Assembly (NCBI GenBank): GCA_002316005.1
Contig: DCIM01000076.1
Coordinates: forward strand, 23,013 to 77,622
From: Prevotellaceae bacterium UBA1726
Lineage (GTDB): Bacteria > Bacteroidota > Bacteroidia > Bacteroidales > Bacteroidaceae
DNA length: 54,610 bases
Direction of reading: 5' to 3'
In this document: positions 27,807 through 35,267 of the stretch, one piece after another
Layout of the letters: every line of letters starts with the position of its first letter
Numbering within the stretch: position 1 is the stretch's first letter
Position numbers and translations under genes: made by a program
Notes under the pieces: generated by a model
The model's database searches: none
The model's input: the letters and a program-made list of their open reading frames with translations, nothing else
What the model was told of the DNA's origin: nothing

Positions 27807-28802
27807 TTAAGGCACCTCTACCTTATTAATAATCTTGCTTACGATTTCCTCGCTTGTGATATTGCTTGCCTCTGCTTCATAAGAAAGGCCGATACGATGA
27901 CGGAGTACATCGTGAGCAACAGCACGCACATCCTCAGGCACTACATAGCCACGATGCTTGATGAAGGCATATGCGCGAGCAGCCTTTGCAAGGTTGATTG
28001 AGGCACGAGGAGAACCACCGAATGTGATCATGTCCTTCAAGTCGCCCAAACCGTAACGCTCTGGATAACGGGTAGCGAATACGATGTCGGCAATATACTG
28101 CTCAATCTTCTCGTCAATGTAAACCTTGCGAACGATGTCGCGAGCCTTCATGATTTCGTCTGCCGAACAAACAGGACTAACCTCAGGCATCTTTCCTGCA
28201 AGATTCTCACGGATAATGAGTTTCTCTTCCTCGAGTGTTGGATAATCAATGACAACCTTCAGCATGAAACGGTCAACCTGTGCCTCAGGCAACTGATATG
28301 TACCTTCCTGCTCAATTGGGTTCTGTGTAGCCATTACGAGGAATGGTTCAGGGAGTTTGAATGTGCTTTCGCCGATAGTGACCTGATGCTCCTGCATAGC
28401 CTCGAGCAAAGCACTCTGAACCTTTGCTGGAGCACGGTTGATCTCGTCTGCAAGAACGAAGTTAGCGAAAACTGGACCCTGCTTAACCTGGAACTTCTCA
28501 TCCTTCTGTGAATAGATCATTGTACCGATAACATCGGCAGGGAGAAGGTCTGGTGTGAACTGGATACGAGAGAACTTGCTTGAGATGAGTTTAGAAAGAG
28601 TGTTGATAGCAAGAGTCTTTGCCAAACCAGGTACACCCTCGAGAAGGATGTGGCCATCACTAAGAAGTGAAATGAGTAACGAGTCAACAAGGTGCTTCTG
28701 ACCAACAATCACCTTGTCCATGCCAGAGGTGAGGTCTGAAATAAAACCGCTCTGCTGACGAATCAGAATGTTTAATTCCTGAATATCAATTGCTTCTGCC
28801 AT
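27807..28802 (-). CDS. MoxR-family AAA+ ATPase heading the bat operon
   Basis: 331-residue cytoplasmic chaperone-like ATPase. Walker A is LLEGVPGLAKT, Walker B VLADEINRAP, sensor MATQNPIEQEGTYQLPEAQVDRF, and the C-terminal lid ends with EDVRAVAHDVLRHRIGLSYEA. MoxR ATPases activate or remodel complexes through VWA partners, here presumably DUF58, BatA and BatB. It is the first gene of a seven-gene minus-strand run down to batD-batE, with a -7 promoter box at 28867-28874. Confidence 0.95.
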   Translation of the reverse strand: MAEAIDIQELNILIRQQSGFISDLTSGMDKVIVGQKHLVDSLLISLLSDGHILLEGVPGLAKTLAINTLSKLISSKFSRIQFTPDLLPADVIGTMIYSQKDEKFQVKQGPVFANFVLADEINRAPAKVQSALLEAMQEHQVTIGESTFKLPEPFLVMATQNPIEQEGTYQLPEAQVDRFMLKVVIDYPTLEEEKLIIRENLAGKMPEVSPVCSADEIMKARDIVRKVYIDEKIEQYIADIVFATRYPERYGLGDLKDMITFGGSPRASINLAKAARAYAFIKHRGYVVPEDVRAVAHDVLRHRIGLSYEAEASNITSEEIVSKIINKVEVP

Positions 28803-28866
28803 AATATTGTAATTTTTTGTTTGTTATCACTAATATTTTTTCCTCTTTTGAGGCCTAATTATAGTG

Positions 28867-28874
28867 CAAAATTA
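28867..28874 (-). promoter_or_regulatory. Promoter -7 element of the bat operon
   Basis: Reads TAATTTTG on the minus strand, 64 bp before the moxR start. No exact -33 TTTG is found at 20 bp; TTCG occupies that place. Confidence 0.55.
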
Positions 28875-28972
28875 CAATATTAATATTGTATAGGCGAAGA
28901 AAATCAACTAAAATATATTAAAAAATATTCCCAAATCTTACTATTTAAGAAACTTTGGCAAAACATAATAAA

Positions 28973-29539
28973 TTACAACATTTCCTGCAATGCCTCGTAC
29001 ACTCTCTGGACTGGAAAACCTACAACATTGAAATAGCTGCCGTTAAGCCCAGTGACGCCAATATATCCTATCCATTCCTGTATGCCATACGAACCGGCTT
29101 TGTCGAATGGTTTGTAGGTTGTTACATAATAATTTATTTCCTCGTCGGTGAGTTCTTTGAAGGTGACATCTGTCGTAACGGAGAAATGCTTTTCCTTCTG
29201 CGTTGTCTTGATGCAGCATCCGGTTATTACCTGATGTGTTTTTCCTGATAGTTCACGAAGCATTCGTTTTGCGACTTCTTCATCAACGGGCTTGCCCATT
29301 ACCTCATTACCGAGAACTACAATGGTATCTGCTGTGATGAGTAATTCGTCGTCGGCAATAGTGTATGCAGCGGCCTTCTTTCCGGAGATATATTCTGCGA
29401 TTTGGACAGTTGGTAAATCGGAAGGATAACTTTCGTCGATATCCTTCAAAACTCTTACTTCAAAATCAATATCAAGACCTTTGAGCAATTCTTTTCTTCG
29501 AGGGGAATTGCTTGCAAGAATAACTTTTTTCATTTCCAA
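28973..29539 (-). CDS. maf: Maf-family nucleoside triphosphate pyrophosphatase
   Basis: 188-residue cytoplasmic enzyme that hydrolyses non-canonical nucleotides (dTTP/UTP-type in this subfamily). The signature LASNSPRRKELL is at residues 8-19, followed by TADTIVVLGNEVMGKP and THQVITGCCI, and ends near YGIQEWIGYIGVTGLNGSYFNVVGFPV. It is 13 bp downstream of kdsC in a three-gene run with a nitroreductase. Confidence 0.93.
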   Translation of the reverse strand: MEMKKVILASNSPRRKELLKGLDIDFEVRVLKDIDESYPSDLPTVQIAEYISGKKAAAYTIADDELLITADTIVVLGNEVMGKPVDEEVAKRMLRELSGKTHQVITGCCIKTTQKEKHFSVTTDVTFKELTDEEINYYVTTYKPFDKAGSYGIQEWIGYIGVTGLNGSYFNVVGFPVQRVYEALQEML

Positions 29540-29552
29540 ATCGCGTTAACTG

Positions 29553-30071
29553 TTACCATCCAAATGCCTTTGCACTTGACATCCATTTTCCTTGTGCCCT
29601 GAGTACTTGCTCAATGACATCACGACCACAGCCTTTTCCTCCTTCTTTGTCGCTTATATAAAGGCTTATCTCTTTTATTTCGGCACAGGCATCCTTAGGA
29701 CAAACAGGACACCCTACCCTTTGCATAATCTCAAAGTCAGGAATGTCGTCGCCCATATACATTATTTCCTCATCATGAAGACCGTATTTCGCAAGAAACT
29801 CCTCGTAGGTAACCATTTTAACGGCACATCCCATGTAGATATCTTTCAAACCTAGGGCTTTGTAACGGGTCATGACGGCTTCTGTTCGACCACCCGTAAG
29901 AATCACGATTCTAAGTCCGAGTTTCTGGGCAAGTTGTATGGCGTATCCGTCCTTGATGTTTGCAGTACGCAAGGGTTCTCCTTCGTGCGACATTGTTATT
30001 GTCTCGCACGAAAGAACTCCATCCACATCAAAGATGATGGCTTTAATCTTCTGTAAATCGTAGTTTATCAT
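29553..30071 (-). CDS. kdsC: KdsC-type HAD phosphatase (3-deoxy-D-manno-octulosonate 8-phosphate phosphatase)
   Basis: Removes phosphate from Kdo-8-P in lipopolysaccharide core synthesis. The HAD motif IIFDVDGVLSCE carries the two catalytic aspartates, followed by IVILTGGRTEAV and MGDDIPDFEIMQRVG. I place the start at 30071 (MINYDLQKIK) because it leaves an 11-bp gap to the nitroreductase stop; an in-frame ATG at 30107 would add 12 residues unlike the family and overlap that gene. At 172 residues it is the size of KdsC without extra domains. Confidence 0.92.
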   Translation of the reverse strand: MINYDLQKIKAIIFDVDGVLSCETITMSHEGEPLRTANIKDGYAIQLAQKLGLRIVILTGGRTEAVMTRYKALGLKDIYMGCAVKMVTYEEFLAKYGLHDEEIMYMGDDIPDFEIMQRVGCPVCPKDACAEIKEISLYISDKEGGKGCGRDVIEQVLRAQGKWMSSAKAFGW

Positions 30072-30082
30072 TGATTTGGTAT

Positions 30083-30601
30083 TTACTCTACTTTCACATT
30101 CTCCCACTTCAGTCTCTCCTCATTCTGTGGTTGACGAACCATTCCCTTATGGCCAATGCCAATCACACATAGAACATCGAGATTCTCTGGGATATCAAGG
30201 ATTCCGCGAATTACGGTATTTGCCGGTGTTCCATCGTTCAGTCCGCGTGCTCTCATCTGTACCCAGCAAGCACCCAGACCGAGGTCTTCTGCCTGAAGGA
30301 GAATAGAATATGCGGCAATTGAACCGTCCTCAATCCAGCAGTCATTCTGCATTGGGTCGCCAAGAACTACAATACACAATGGAGCTTCTTTAAGAAACTG
30401 TGAACCTTGTTCCTTTGCATCTGACATCTTCTCTATTTTCAGTTTATCGTCAACAACAACAAACTGCCACGAACGCTGTCCTTTGCTTGTTGGTGACATC
30501 AATGCGGCACGGAGAAGCAACTGCACATCCTCAGCGCTGATTTCTTCTTCAGTAAACTTACGATGTGAGCGTCTCTGTTGAACTAATTCTTTGAAATCCA
30601 T
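30083..30601 (-). CDS. Nitroreductase-family flavoprotein
   Basis: 172 residues with the FMN-binding start QQRRSHRKFTEEEIS, then LLRAALMSPTSKGQRSWQFVVV and the C-terminal LDVLCVIGIGHKG. Predicted to reduce quinones, nitro compounds or flavins with NAD(P)H; the natural substrate is unknown. First gene of the run nitroreductase-kdsC-maf, with an exact promoter upstream at 30626-30657. Confidence 0.93.
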   Translation of the reverse strand: MDFKELVQQRRSHRKFTEEEISAEDVQLLLRAALMSPTSKGQRSWQFVVVDDKLKIEKMSDAKEQGSQFLKEAPLCIVVLGDPMQNDCWIEDGSIAAYSILLQAEDLGLGACWVQMRARGLNDGTPANTVIRGILDIPENLDVLCVIGIGHKGMVRQPQNEERLKWENVKVE

Positions 30602-30625
30602 ATTTTATACATATTATATTTAATG

Positions 30626-30657
30626 CAAAGATACTTGAATTTTCTGAACTCAACAAA
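30626..30657 (-). promoter_or_regulatory. Complete Bacteroidota promoter of the nitroreductase-kdsC-maf operon
   Basis: On the minus strand TTTG (30654-30657), exactly 20 bp, then TATCTTTG (30626-30633), 24 bp before the start codon. Confidence 0.8.
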
Positions 30658-30738
30658 TTTAAGCGCGGAAAAGTTAATTGAATTGTTAAGAAATTATAAC
30701 AATAGGCTCATAAACTTTTATCTCTCCTATTATTTTAG

Positions 30739-30746
30739 TAATTTTG
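30739..30746 (+). promoter_or_regulatory. Promoter -7 element of the tRNA-Arg gene
   Basis: TAATTTTG, 24 bp before the tRNA 5' end. A T-rich sequence (CTTTTA at 30715-30720) occupies the -33 zone without an exact TTTG. Confidence 0.6.
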
Positions 30747-30770
30747 CACCCGGTTTTGAAAATCAGTGTT

Positions 30771-30845
30771 GGTCCGGTAGCTCAGTTGGATTAGAGCAAC
30801 AGCCTTCTAAGCTGTGGGTCTTGGGTTCGAACCCCAACCGGATCA
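30771..30845 (+). tRNA. tRNA-Arg (anticodon TCT)
   Basis: A full cloverleaf can be drawn. Acceptor GGTCCGG (30771-30777) pairs with CCGGATC (30838-30844) with one G-U and discriminator A at 30845. The D arm is GCTC...GAGC, the anticodon stem ACAGC/GCTGT with loop CTTCTAA giving anticodon TCT (reads AGA). The T arm is TTGGG-TTCGAAC-CCCAA. CCA is not encoded. The last 17 bases of the gene region recur 108 bp downstream (see the element at 30885-30969). Confidence 0.96.
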
Positions 30846-30847
30846 CG

Positions 30848-30880
30848 AAATAGAGAAGTCTTCGGGCTTCTCTATTTTCG
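30848..30880 (+). terminator. UUCG-loop hairpin directly after tRNA-Arg
   Basis: Eleven-base arms 30848-30858 and 30867-30877 extend into a C(TTCG)G cap, starting three bases after the tRNA. It is followed by only a short T stretch (TTTTCG). It probably ends the tRNA transcript or marks its 3' processing end. Confidence 0.75.
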
Positions 30881-30884
30881 TATA

Positions 30885-30969
30885 GATCCGGTTGGGGTCA
30901 CCGACCGTAGCCGGCGTGTCATCGCAGATGGCGCCGGTTAGCGAAGGGAGGTAACCCCAACCGGATCAC
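30885..30969 (+). other. Folded element with inverted and direct copies of the tRNA-Arg 3' end
   Basis: GATCCGGTTGGGGT (30885-30898) is the reverse complement of the tRNA-Arg 3' end. ACCCCAACCGGATC (30954-30967) is a direct copy; with flanks the direct repeat AACCCCAACCGGATCAC is 17 bp. The two arms enclose a second perfect stem CCGGCG/CGCCGG (30911-30916, 30932-30937) that carries CATC/GATG around GCA. The result is a long branched hairpin of about 83 nt. It could be a decayed attachment site of an element that once used this tRNA, or a structured RNA. No integrase or cargo is present. Confidence 0.7.
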
Positions 30970-31027
30970 TCTCAACAATATTATATCATCATAATATACT
31001 AAAGGTAAGTCCCCCTCATTATTCAAC

Positions 31028-31060
31028 AAAAAAGCGAGCAGGTCGCCCTACTCGCTCGTT
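31028..31060 (-). terminator. Terminator of the coiled-coil gene (bidirectional type)
   Basis: Arms 31034-31042 and 31047-31055 pair with one mismatch around TCGC. An A run lies on the left (T run on the minus strand) and a T-rich tract on the right, so it may work in both directions. Confidence 0.75.
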
Positions 31061-31076
31061 TTCTTTTTTTCTTATC

Positions 31077-31751
31077 TTAGTGCTTATTCGACAATTCCTC
31101 TTTGAGGTCTTCTGCCTGCTTGCTTGCACTTTCATGCTTCTTCAAAGCCTTCTCTGCATCGCGTGTTGCCTTGTCAGCCTTCTTTGAAGTCTTGAGTTCT
31201 GCATCGATAACCTTCTTCTTACGCTTCAAATCCTTGAGGAGAACTTCCTTGCTCTTCATCTCAACCTCAATAGAAGCATTCTTTGGATCGAGCTTCTTGC
31301 GGTCCTTGAGCAACTTTATTTCCTTCTTGAGGATGTCCATCTGAGCCTCATACTCATCACTCATCAGTTCGCTCGACTTATCCTGAGCACCAGCATCCTT
31401 ACGGATTGACTCGGCAGCCTTGCGTGCCTTTTCTGCCTTCTTCTGTGCAGACTCTGCCTGCTTTGACTCCTTAGCGTGCTTCTTCTCTGCAGCAATAGCC
31501 TTATCGATGACCTTCTTACGCTCAGTAATAGTCTTCATTTCCTCTTTCTTCTGAGCAATCTGTGTGTCGAGTTCACCGTTTGTTGGATCAAGCTTCTTAC
31601 GATCCTTGAGGCATTTGATTTCAGTCTTTACGATATCGATCTGTGCCTTGAGTTCTGTACTGAGAACTTCATTACTCTTTTCGCTCTGTGCATTAGCGCA
31701 GAATGGAACTGCTGCAATAACAAAAGCAGCGATTAATGTTTTGATGTTCAT
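31077..31751 (-). CDS. Exported coiled-coil protein with internal duplication
   Basis: 224 residues with a signal peptide (about residues 1-21, ending FCANAQ). The mature part is almost wholly charged helix rich in Lys, Glu and Ala, predicted to form a coiled coil. Two related halves are visible: LKAQIDIVKTEIKCLKDRKK...KKVIDKAI and YEAQMDILKKEIKLLKDRKK...KKVIDAEL, each with the KDRKKLDP core. No enzyme motif. Periplasmic location is inferred; the function is unknown. It has its own -7 promoter box (31793-31800) and terminator. Confidence 0.82.
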   Translation of the reverse strand: MNIKTLIAAFVIAAVPFCANAQSEKSNEVLSTELKAQIDIVKTEIKCLKDRKKLDPTNGELDTQIAQKKEEMKTITERKKVIDKAIAAEKKHAKESKQAESAQKKAEKARKAAESIRKDAGAQDKSSELMSDEYEAQMDILKKEIKLLKDRKKLDPKNASIEVEMKSKEVLLKDLKRKKKVIDAELKTSKKADKATRDAEKALKKHESASKQAEDLKEELSNKH

Positions 31752-31792
31752 TTTAGTTGCAATTTCAAGTTTATTTTTTATCTATTAATGTG

Positions 31793-31800
31793 CAAAAATA
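31793..31800 (-). promoter_or_regulatory. Promoter -7 element of the coiled-coil gene
   Basis: Reads TATTTTTG on the minus strand, 41 bp before the start. The -33 zone lacks TTTG. Confidence 0.5.
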
Positions 31801-31892
31801 CAAGACAAAATGTCTCTTTTGTATGTAATTTCTTGCAAAGATATACCAAATAATTGAAATACGCAAGAATAATTCATAATATTTTATCGCAA

Positions 31893-33308
31893 TTATTCCG
31901 CATTTGGCTTGGTAAATGCCTTGTTACGCCACTTCTGCGAATGCCATCTGCGCATCAATACAACACCACGAATATTCTCGTCAATGCAGAATGCCACCCA
32001 AAAACCAATCAAACCGAAACCGCAAGGAATACCCAGGAACCATGCCAAACCGACAGCTACACTCCACTGGAATATCACTCCAACAACCAATGGATAGACA
32101 ACATCTCCTGCGGTTCTTAAAGTTCCACCTGCAAAGATGTTTCTTACACGACCGATATCGAGGAACCAGTCTATAATAAATATGTATGTACCTATACGGA
32201 TAATTTCTGGGTTGTCAGTGAAAAATGACAATATTTTTGAACCAAAAACAGCAAGAATGGTGGCGGCAATCATAGTAGCAATCATTCCGGTTTTTAGCAC
32301 ATAATTGCCGAGAATATATGCTGCACGATAGCGCAGTTTGCCAACAAAATGACCAACAAGAATGTCACCTCCTTGTACGATGCTGACACTCAGGAGAATA
32401 ACGAAAGTGATGATTGTCCAGCAATATACCTTTGTCGCAAGAACCTCAGTTCCAAGCATATTGATGAAATATGTGATGGTTATTTGCGACAAACTATACG
32501 ACATTTCTTCGCTCATTGCAGGTATGCCAATCTTAAACAAATTTCGCAACTCGCGCCATGGGAATGGACGGAAATAATTCACTCCACGAGTGACAATACG
32601 AGTCCTTGCAACAACATACCGTTTCACTTTTCCATAACCATCCTCCACTACTCCACTTGGCCATGCCTTTGGTATGAACGAAAGTAGTATGATCATATTC
32701 GCAATACGGCAACCTGCAGTTGCCCAAGCGGCACCTTCAACTCCTAAAGCAGGACAACCGAAGTTTCCGAAAATCAAGGCGTAGTCACCAAGAATGTTGA
32801 GAATATTCACAACTACGGTTGATAACATTGGTAACATTGTCTTACCCGTAGAACGGAGTGTTGCGCTAAATGTCAGCGATAAAGCCTGGAAGAATGACAA
32901 TGCTCCCGTAATGCGCAGATAGGCGACTCCATCGGGCATGAGTCCGTCTCTTAGACCAAAAGCATGAAGTATTGGTCCTGCCCAAATGAACAGAATACTA
33001 CTTACAGCAAGTCCGACAACAGTATTGAGCAGTACGGCAATGCCTACAATCAGAATGAATCGTGATCTCAGTTTTGCTCCGAAATACTGAGCACAGAGAA
33101 TTGCTGCACCCATAGAAACAAACTGATAGACAAGGAACACAAGCGACATCAACTGATTATCAAGACCTACTGCTGCAACAGCATCATCGCTATAGCGAGA
33201 CAGCATGATAGTGTCGACAGCTCCGAGTAACATTACCAAAGCAATGTCAATAAAAATCGGAGATGTTATCCTGTATAGTTCTTTTTTAATTGATAGCGTT
33301 TGCTGCAT
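31893..33308 (-). CDS. MATE-family multidrug/solute exporter
   Basis: 471-residue inner-membrane transporter with about twelve hydrophobic segments arranged in two halves. The first half begins ITSPIFIDIALVMLLGAVDTIMLSRYSDDAVAAVGL and the second FKIGIPAMSEEMSYSLSQITITYFINMLG, both typical MATE starts. Substrate unknown; Na+ or H+ coupled drug or metabolite efflux is the family role. Transcribed alone from a -7 box at 33352-33359. Confidence 0.94.
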   Translation of the reverse strand: MQQTLSIKKELYRITSPIFIDIALVMLLGAVDTIMLSRYSDDAVAAVGLDNQLMSLVFLVYQFVSMGAAILCAQYFGAKLRSRFILIVGIAVLLNTVVGLAVSSILFIWAGPILHAFGLRDGLMPDGVAYLRITGALSFFQALSLTFSATLRSTGKTMLPMLSTVVVNILNILGDYALIFGNFGCPALGVEGAAWATAGCRIANMIILLSFIPKAWPSGVVEDGYGKVKRYVVARTRIVTRGVNYFRPFPWRELRNLFKIGIPAMSEEMSYSLSQITITYFINMLGTEVLATKVYCWTIITFVILLSVSIVQGGDILVGHFVGKLRYRAAYILGNYVLKTGMIATMIAATILAVFGSKILSFFTDNPEIIRIGTYIFIIDWFLDIGRVRNIFAGGTLRTAGDVVYPLVVGVIFQWSVAVGLAWFLGIPCGFGLIGFWVAFCIDENIRGVVLMRRWHSQKWRNKAFTKPNAE

Positions 33309-33351
33309 ATTTGGCAGTATGTTTGTTCCTGTGTTTTGCGGAATTTCAATG

Positions 33352-33359
33352 CAAAGTTA
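33352..33359 (-). promoter_or_regulatory. Promoter -7 element of the MATE gene
   Basis: Reads TAACTTTG on the minus strand, 43 bp before the start codon, just past the gdhA terminator. Confidence 0.55.
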
Positions 33360-33395
33360 CACAATATTTCTCAATTACAGTTAGTTTTTGTACAC

Positions 33396-33424
33396 AAAAA
33401 AAGAGGAGCCATCGCTGACTCCTC
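33396..33424 (-). terminator. Terminator of gdhA
   Basis: On the minus strand GGAGTCAGCGATGGCTCC folds with a GCGA loop and is followed by seven T. It is about 160 bp downstream of the gdhA stop, separated by a repeat and a second copy of the gdhA tail. Confidence 0.8.
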
Positions 33425-33452
33425 AATTATTTAATATCATTGTATTTCATGT

Positions 33453-33487
33453 CCCCTTCCCTTTAGGGGAGGGTTAGGGAGAGGCTT
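33453..33487. repeat. Dispersed GC-rich repeat, copy 1
   Basis: Core CCCTTCCCTTTAGGGGAGGG followed by TTAGGG. Same family as 47128-47160, 47251-47283, 48883-48910 and 48972-49004: a partly palindromic CCTTCCC...GGGAAGG followed by TTGGTTAGGC or similar. Confidence 0.65.
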
Positions 33488-33490
33488 CTC

Positions 33491-33517
33491 TTATACAATA
33501 CCTTGTGCCATCATTGC
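33491..33517 (-). pseudogene. Second copy of the gdhA 3' end
   Basis: Twenty-seven bases encode AMMAQGIV and a TAA stop on the minus strand, identical in protein to the end of gdhA at 33583-33609. There are three nucleotide differences, all at third codon positions. It is not in frame with gdhA (92 bp apart) and lies between gdhA and its terminator. Probably the leftover end of an earlier or paralogous gdhA. Confidence 0.65.
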
Positions 33518-33582
33518 CTATTTGGTATTCTTGGCTTCACTTCGTTTCGCCGAGCTTACCAGTCAATTCTGGCTCTTCGGCA

Positions 33583-34920
33583 TTATACAATGCCCTGTGC
33601 CATCATCGCCTTTGCAACCTTCATGAAGCCGGCAACATTTGCACCCTTGACATAGTTTACATAACCATCAGGCTCAGTACCATACTTCACGCAGTTCTCG
33701 TGAATGTTCTGCATGATCCAAAGGAGCTTAGCGTCAACTTCCTCAGCCGACCATGAAAGACGCTCTGAGTTCTGTGACATCTCAAGACCAGATACTGATA
33801 CACCACCAGCATTTGAAGCCTTACCAGGAGAGTAAAGGATCTTAGCATCCTGGAGAACCTTGATAGCCTCTGGAGTTGTAGGCATGTTAGCACCCTCAGC
33901 AACAGCAATCACGCCGTTTGCAACGAGAGCCTTAGCAGCCTCTTCGTTAAGCTCGTTCTGTGTAGCGCAAGGGAGAGCGATGTCTGCCTTCTCGAACCAA
34001 GGCTTAGCACCAGCAACATACTTAGCATTTGGATACTCCTCGATATACTCCTTGATACGACCACGGTCAACATTCTTGAGCTCCATGATGAAGTCGAGCT
34101 TCTCGCGATCGATTCCCTCTGGATCGTAGATGTAACCATCAGAATCAGACATTGTCATTGGAATACCACCGAGCTGGAGAACCTTCTCTGCAGCATACTG
34201 AGCAACATTACCAGCTCCTGAGATGAGAACCTTTTTGCCCTCGATTGTGTCGCCCTTAGTAGCGAGCATCTCGCGGAGGAAGTAAACAGTACCGTAACCT
34301 GTAGCCTCAGGACGGATGAGAGAACCACCGAACTCAAGACCCTTACCTGTGAGAACGCCCTGGAACTGATGAGTGTACTTCTTGTAAGCACCGAACATGT
34401 AACCTACCTCACGGCCACCAACACCGATATCACCTGCTGGAACGTCGCAGTCAGGACCGATGTGACGATGGAGCTCCTGCATGAATGCCTGACAGAAACG
34501 CATTACCTCAGCGTCAGACTTGCCACGTGGAGAGAAGTCAGAACCACCCTTTGCACCACCCATTGGGAGAGTTGTAAGAGAATTCTTGAATGTCTGCTCG
34601 AAAGCAAGGAACTTCAAAATACCAAGGTTTACAGACTTGTGGAAGCGGATACCACCCTTGTAAGGACCAATCACATTGTTGTGCTGGATGCGGTAACCCA
34701 TGTTTGTCTGAATCTGACCCTTGTCGTCCATCCAAGTTACGCGGAACTGATAGATACGATCTGGAATACAGAGACGCTCAATGAGGTTTACACGCTCAAA
34801 CTCAGGGTGCTTGTTGTACTCTTCTTCAATAGTTCCAAGTACTTCTTCTACTGCCTGATGATACTCTGGTTCATTTGGGAATCTCTGCTTGAGAGTTTCC
34901 AATACTTCAATTGCTTTCAT
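33583..34920 (-). CDS. gdhA: NADP-type glutamate dehydrogenase
   Basis: Assimilates ammonia into 2-oxoglutarate to form glutamate, the main ammonium route in many Bacteroidota. With the start at 34920 (MKAIEVLETLKQ) the protein has 445 residues, the normal size of the hexameric NADP enzyme; an ATG 81 bp upstream would add a hydrophobic, asparagine-rich stretch foreign to the family and lies beyond the promoter. Catalytic Lys124 is in LPMGGAKGGSDF, and the nucleotide domain shows VLISGAGNVAQYAAEKV. The C-terminus SGLEMSQNSERLSW...AKAMMAQGIV is complete. Confidence 0.96.
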   Translation of the reverse strand: MKAIEVLETLKQRFPNEPEYHQAVEEVLGTIEEEYNKHPEFERVNLIERLCIPDRIYQFRVTWMDDKGQIQTNMGYRIQHNNVIGPYKGGIRFHKSVNLGILKFLAFEQTFKNSLTTLPMGGAKGGSDFSPRGKSDAEVMRFCQAFMQELHRHIGPDCDVPAGDIGVGGREVGYMFGAYKKYTHQFQGVLTGKGLEFGGSLIRPEATGYGTVYFLREMLATKGDTIEGKKVLISGAGNVAQYAAEKVLQLGGIPMTMSDSDGYIYDPEGIDREKLDFIMELKNVDRGRIKEYIEEYPNAKYVAGAKPWFEKADIALPCATQNELNEEAAKALVANGVIAVAEGANMPTTPEAIKVLQDAKILYSPGKASNAGGVSVSGLEMSQNSERLSWSAEEVDAKLLWIMQNIHENCVKYGTEPDGYVNYVKGANVAGFMKVAKAMMAQGIV

Positions 34921-34966
34921 TTCTAATATTGTTTGTTTGTTGTTAATGTTATCTTGAAATACGATG

Positions 34967-34974
34967 CAAAGATA
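34967..34974 (-). promoter_or_regulatory. Promoter -7 element of gdhA
   Basis: Reads TATCTTTG on the minus strand, 46 bp before the chosen start. A TTTC lies 19 bp upstream of it as a weak -33 box. Supports the downstream gdhA start. Confidence 0.6.
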
Positions 34975-35267
34975 ATAATAAAAATTGAAAAACGAAAGCA
35001 AATTGAAGAAAATTTTGCAAAAATGCTATATTTTTCTTGATTTTTGCTATCATTTTGTGTATTTTCCCAAATCGCTTCAAACAATTAGCGTTTATTAACA
35101 ATCGCCTCACCTTATTATATACATACGCGCAGGCGAAAGAAATTGGTATTTGTAAACGTAGAATTATTTGAAAGTAAAATATTTTCGCAAATTGTATAAG
35201 TGTGGAAATTGAAATATTTCCTCAAGTTGGGTTTCTAACAGTTTGATATTCAACGTGTTGCAATTTA

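Noticed and set aside
30885..30969. A second tRNA gene or tRNA pseudogene
   Set aside because: Only the acceptor/T-arm 3' strand is repeated. There is no D arm or anticodon loop, and the left arm is an inverted copy, not a 5' acceptor strand.
33583..35001. Upstream gdhA start at 35001
   Set aside because: It would add 27 residues of hydrophobic and Asn-rich sequence, crosses the -7 promoter box at 34967-34974, and family members begin at MKAIEVLETL or equivalent.
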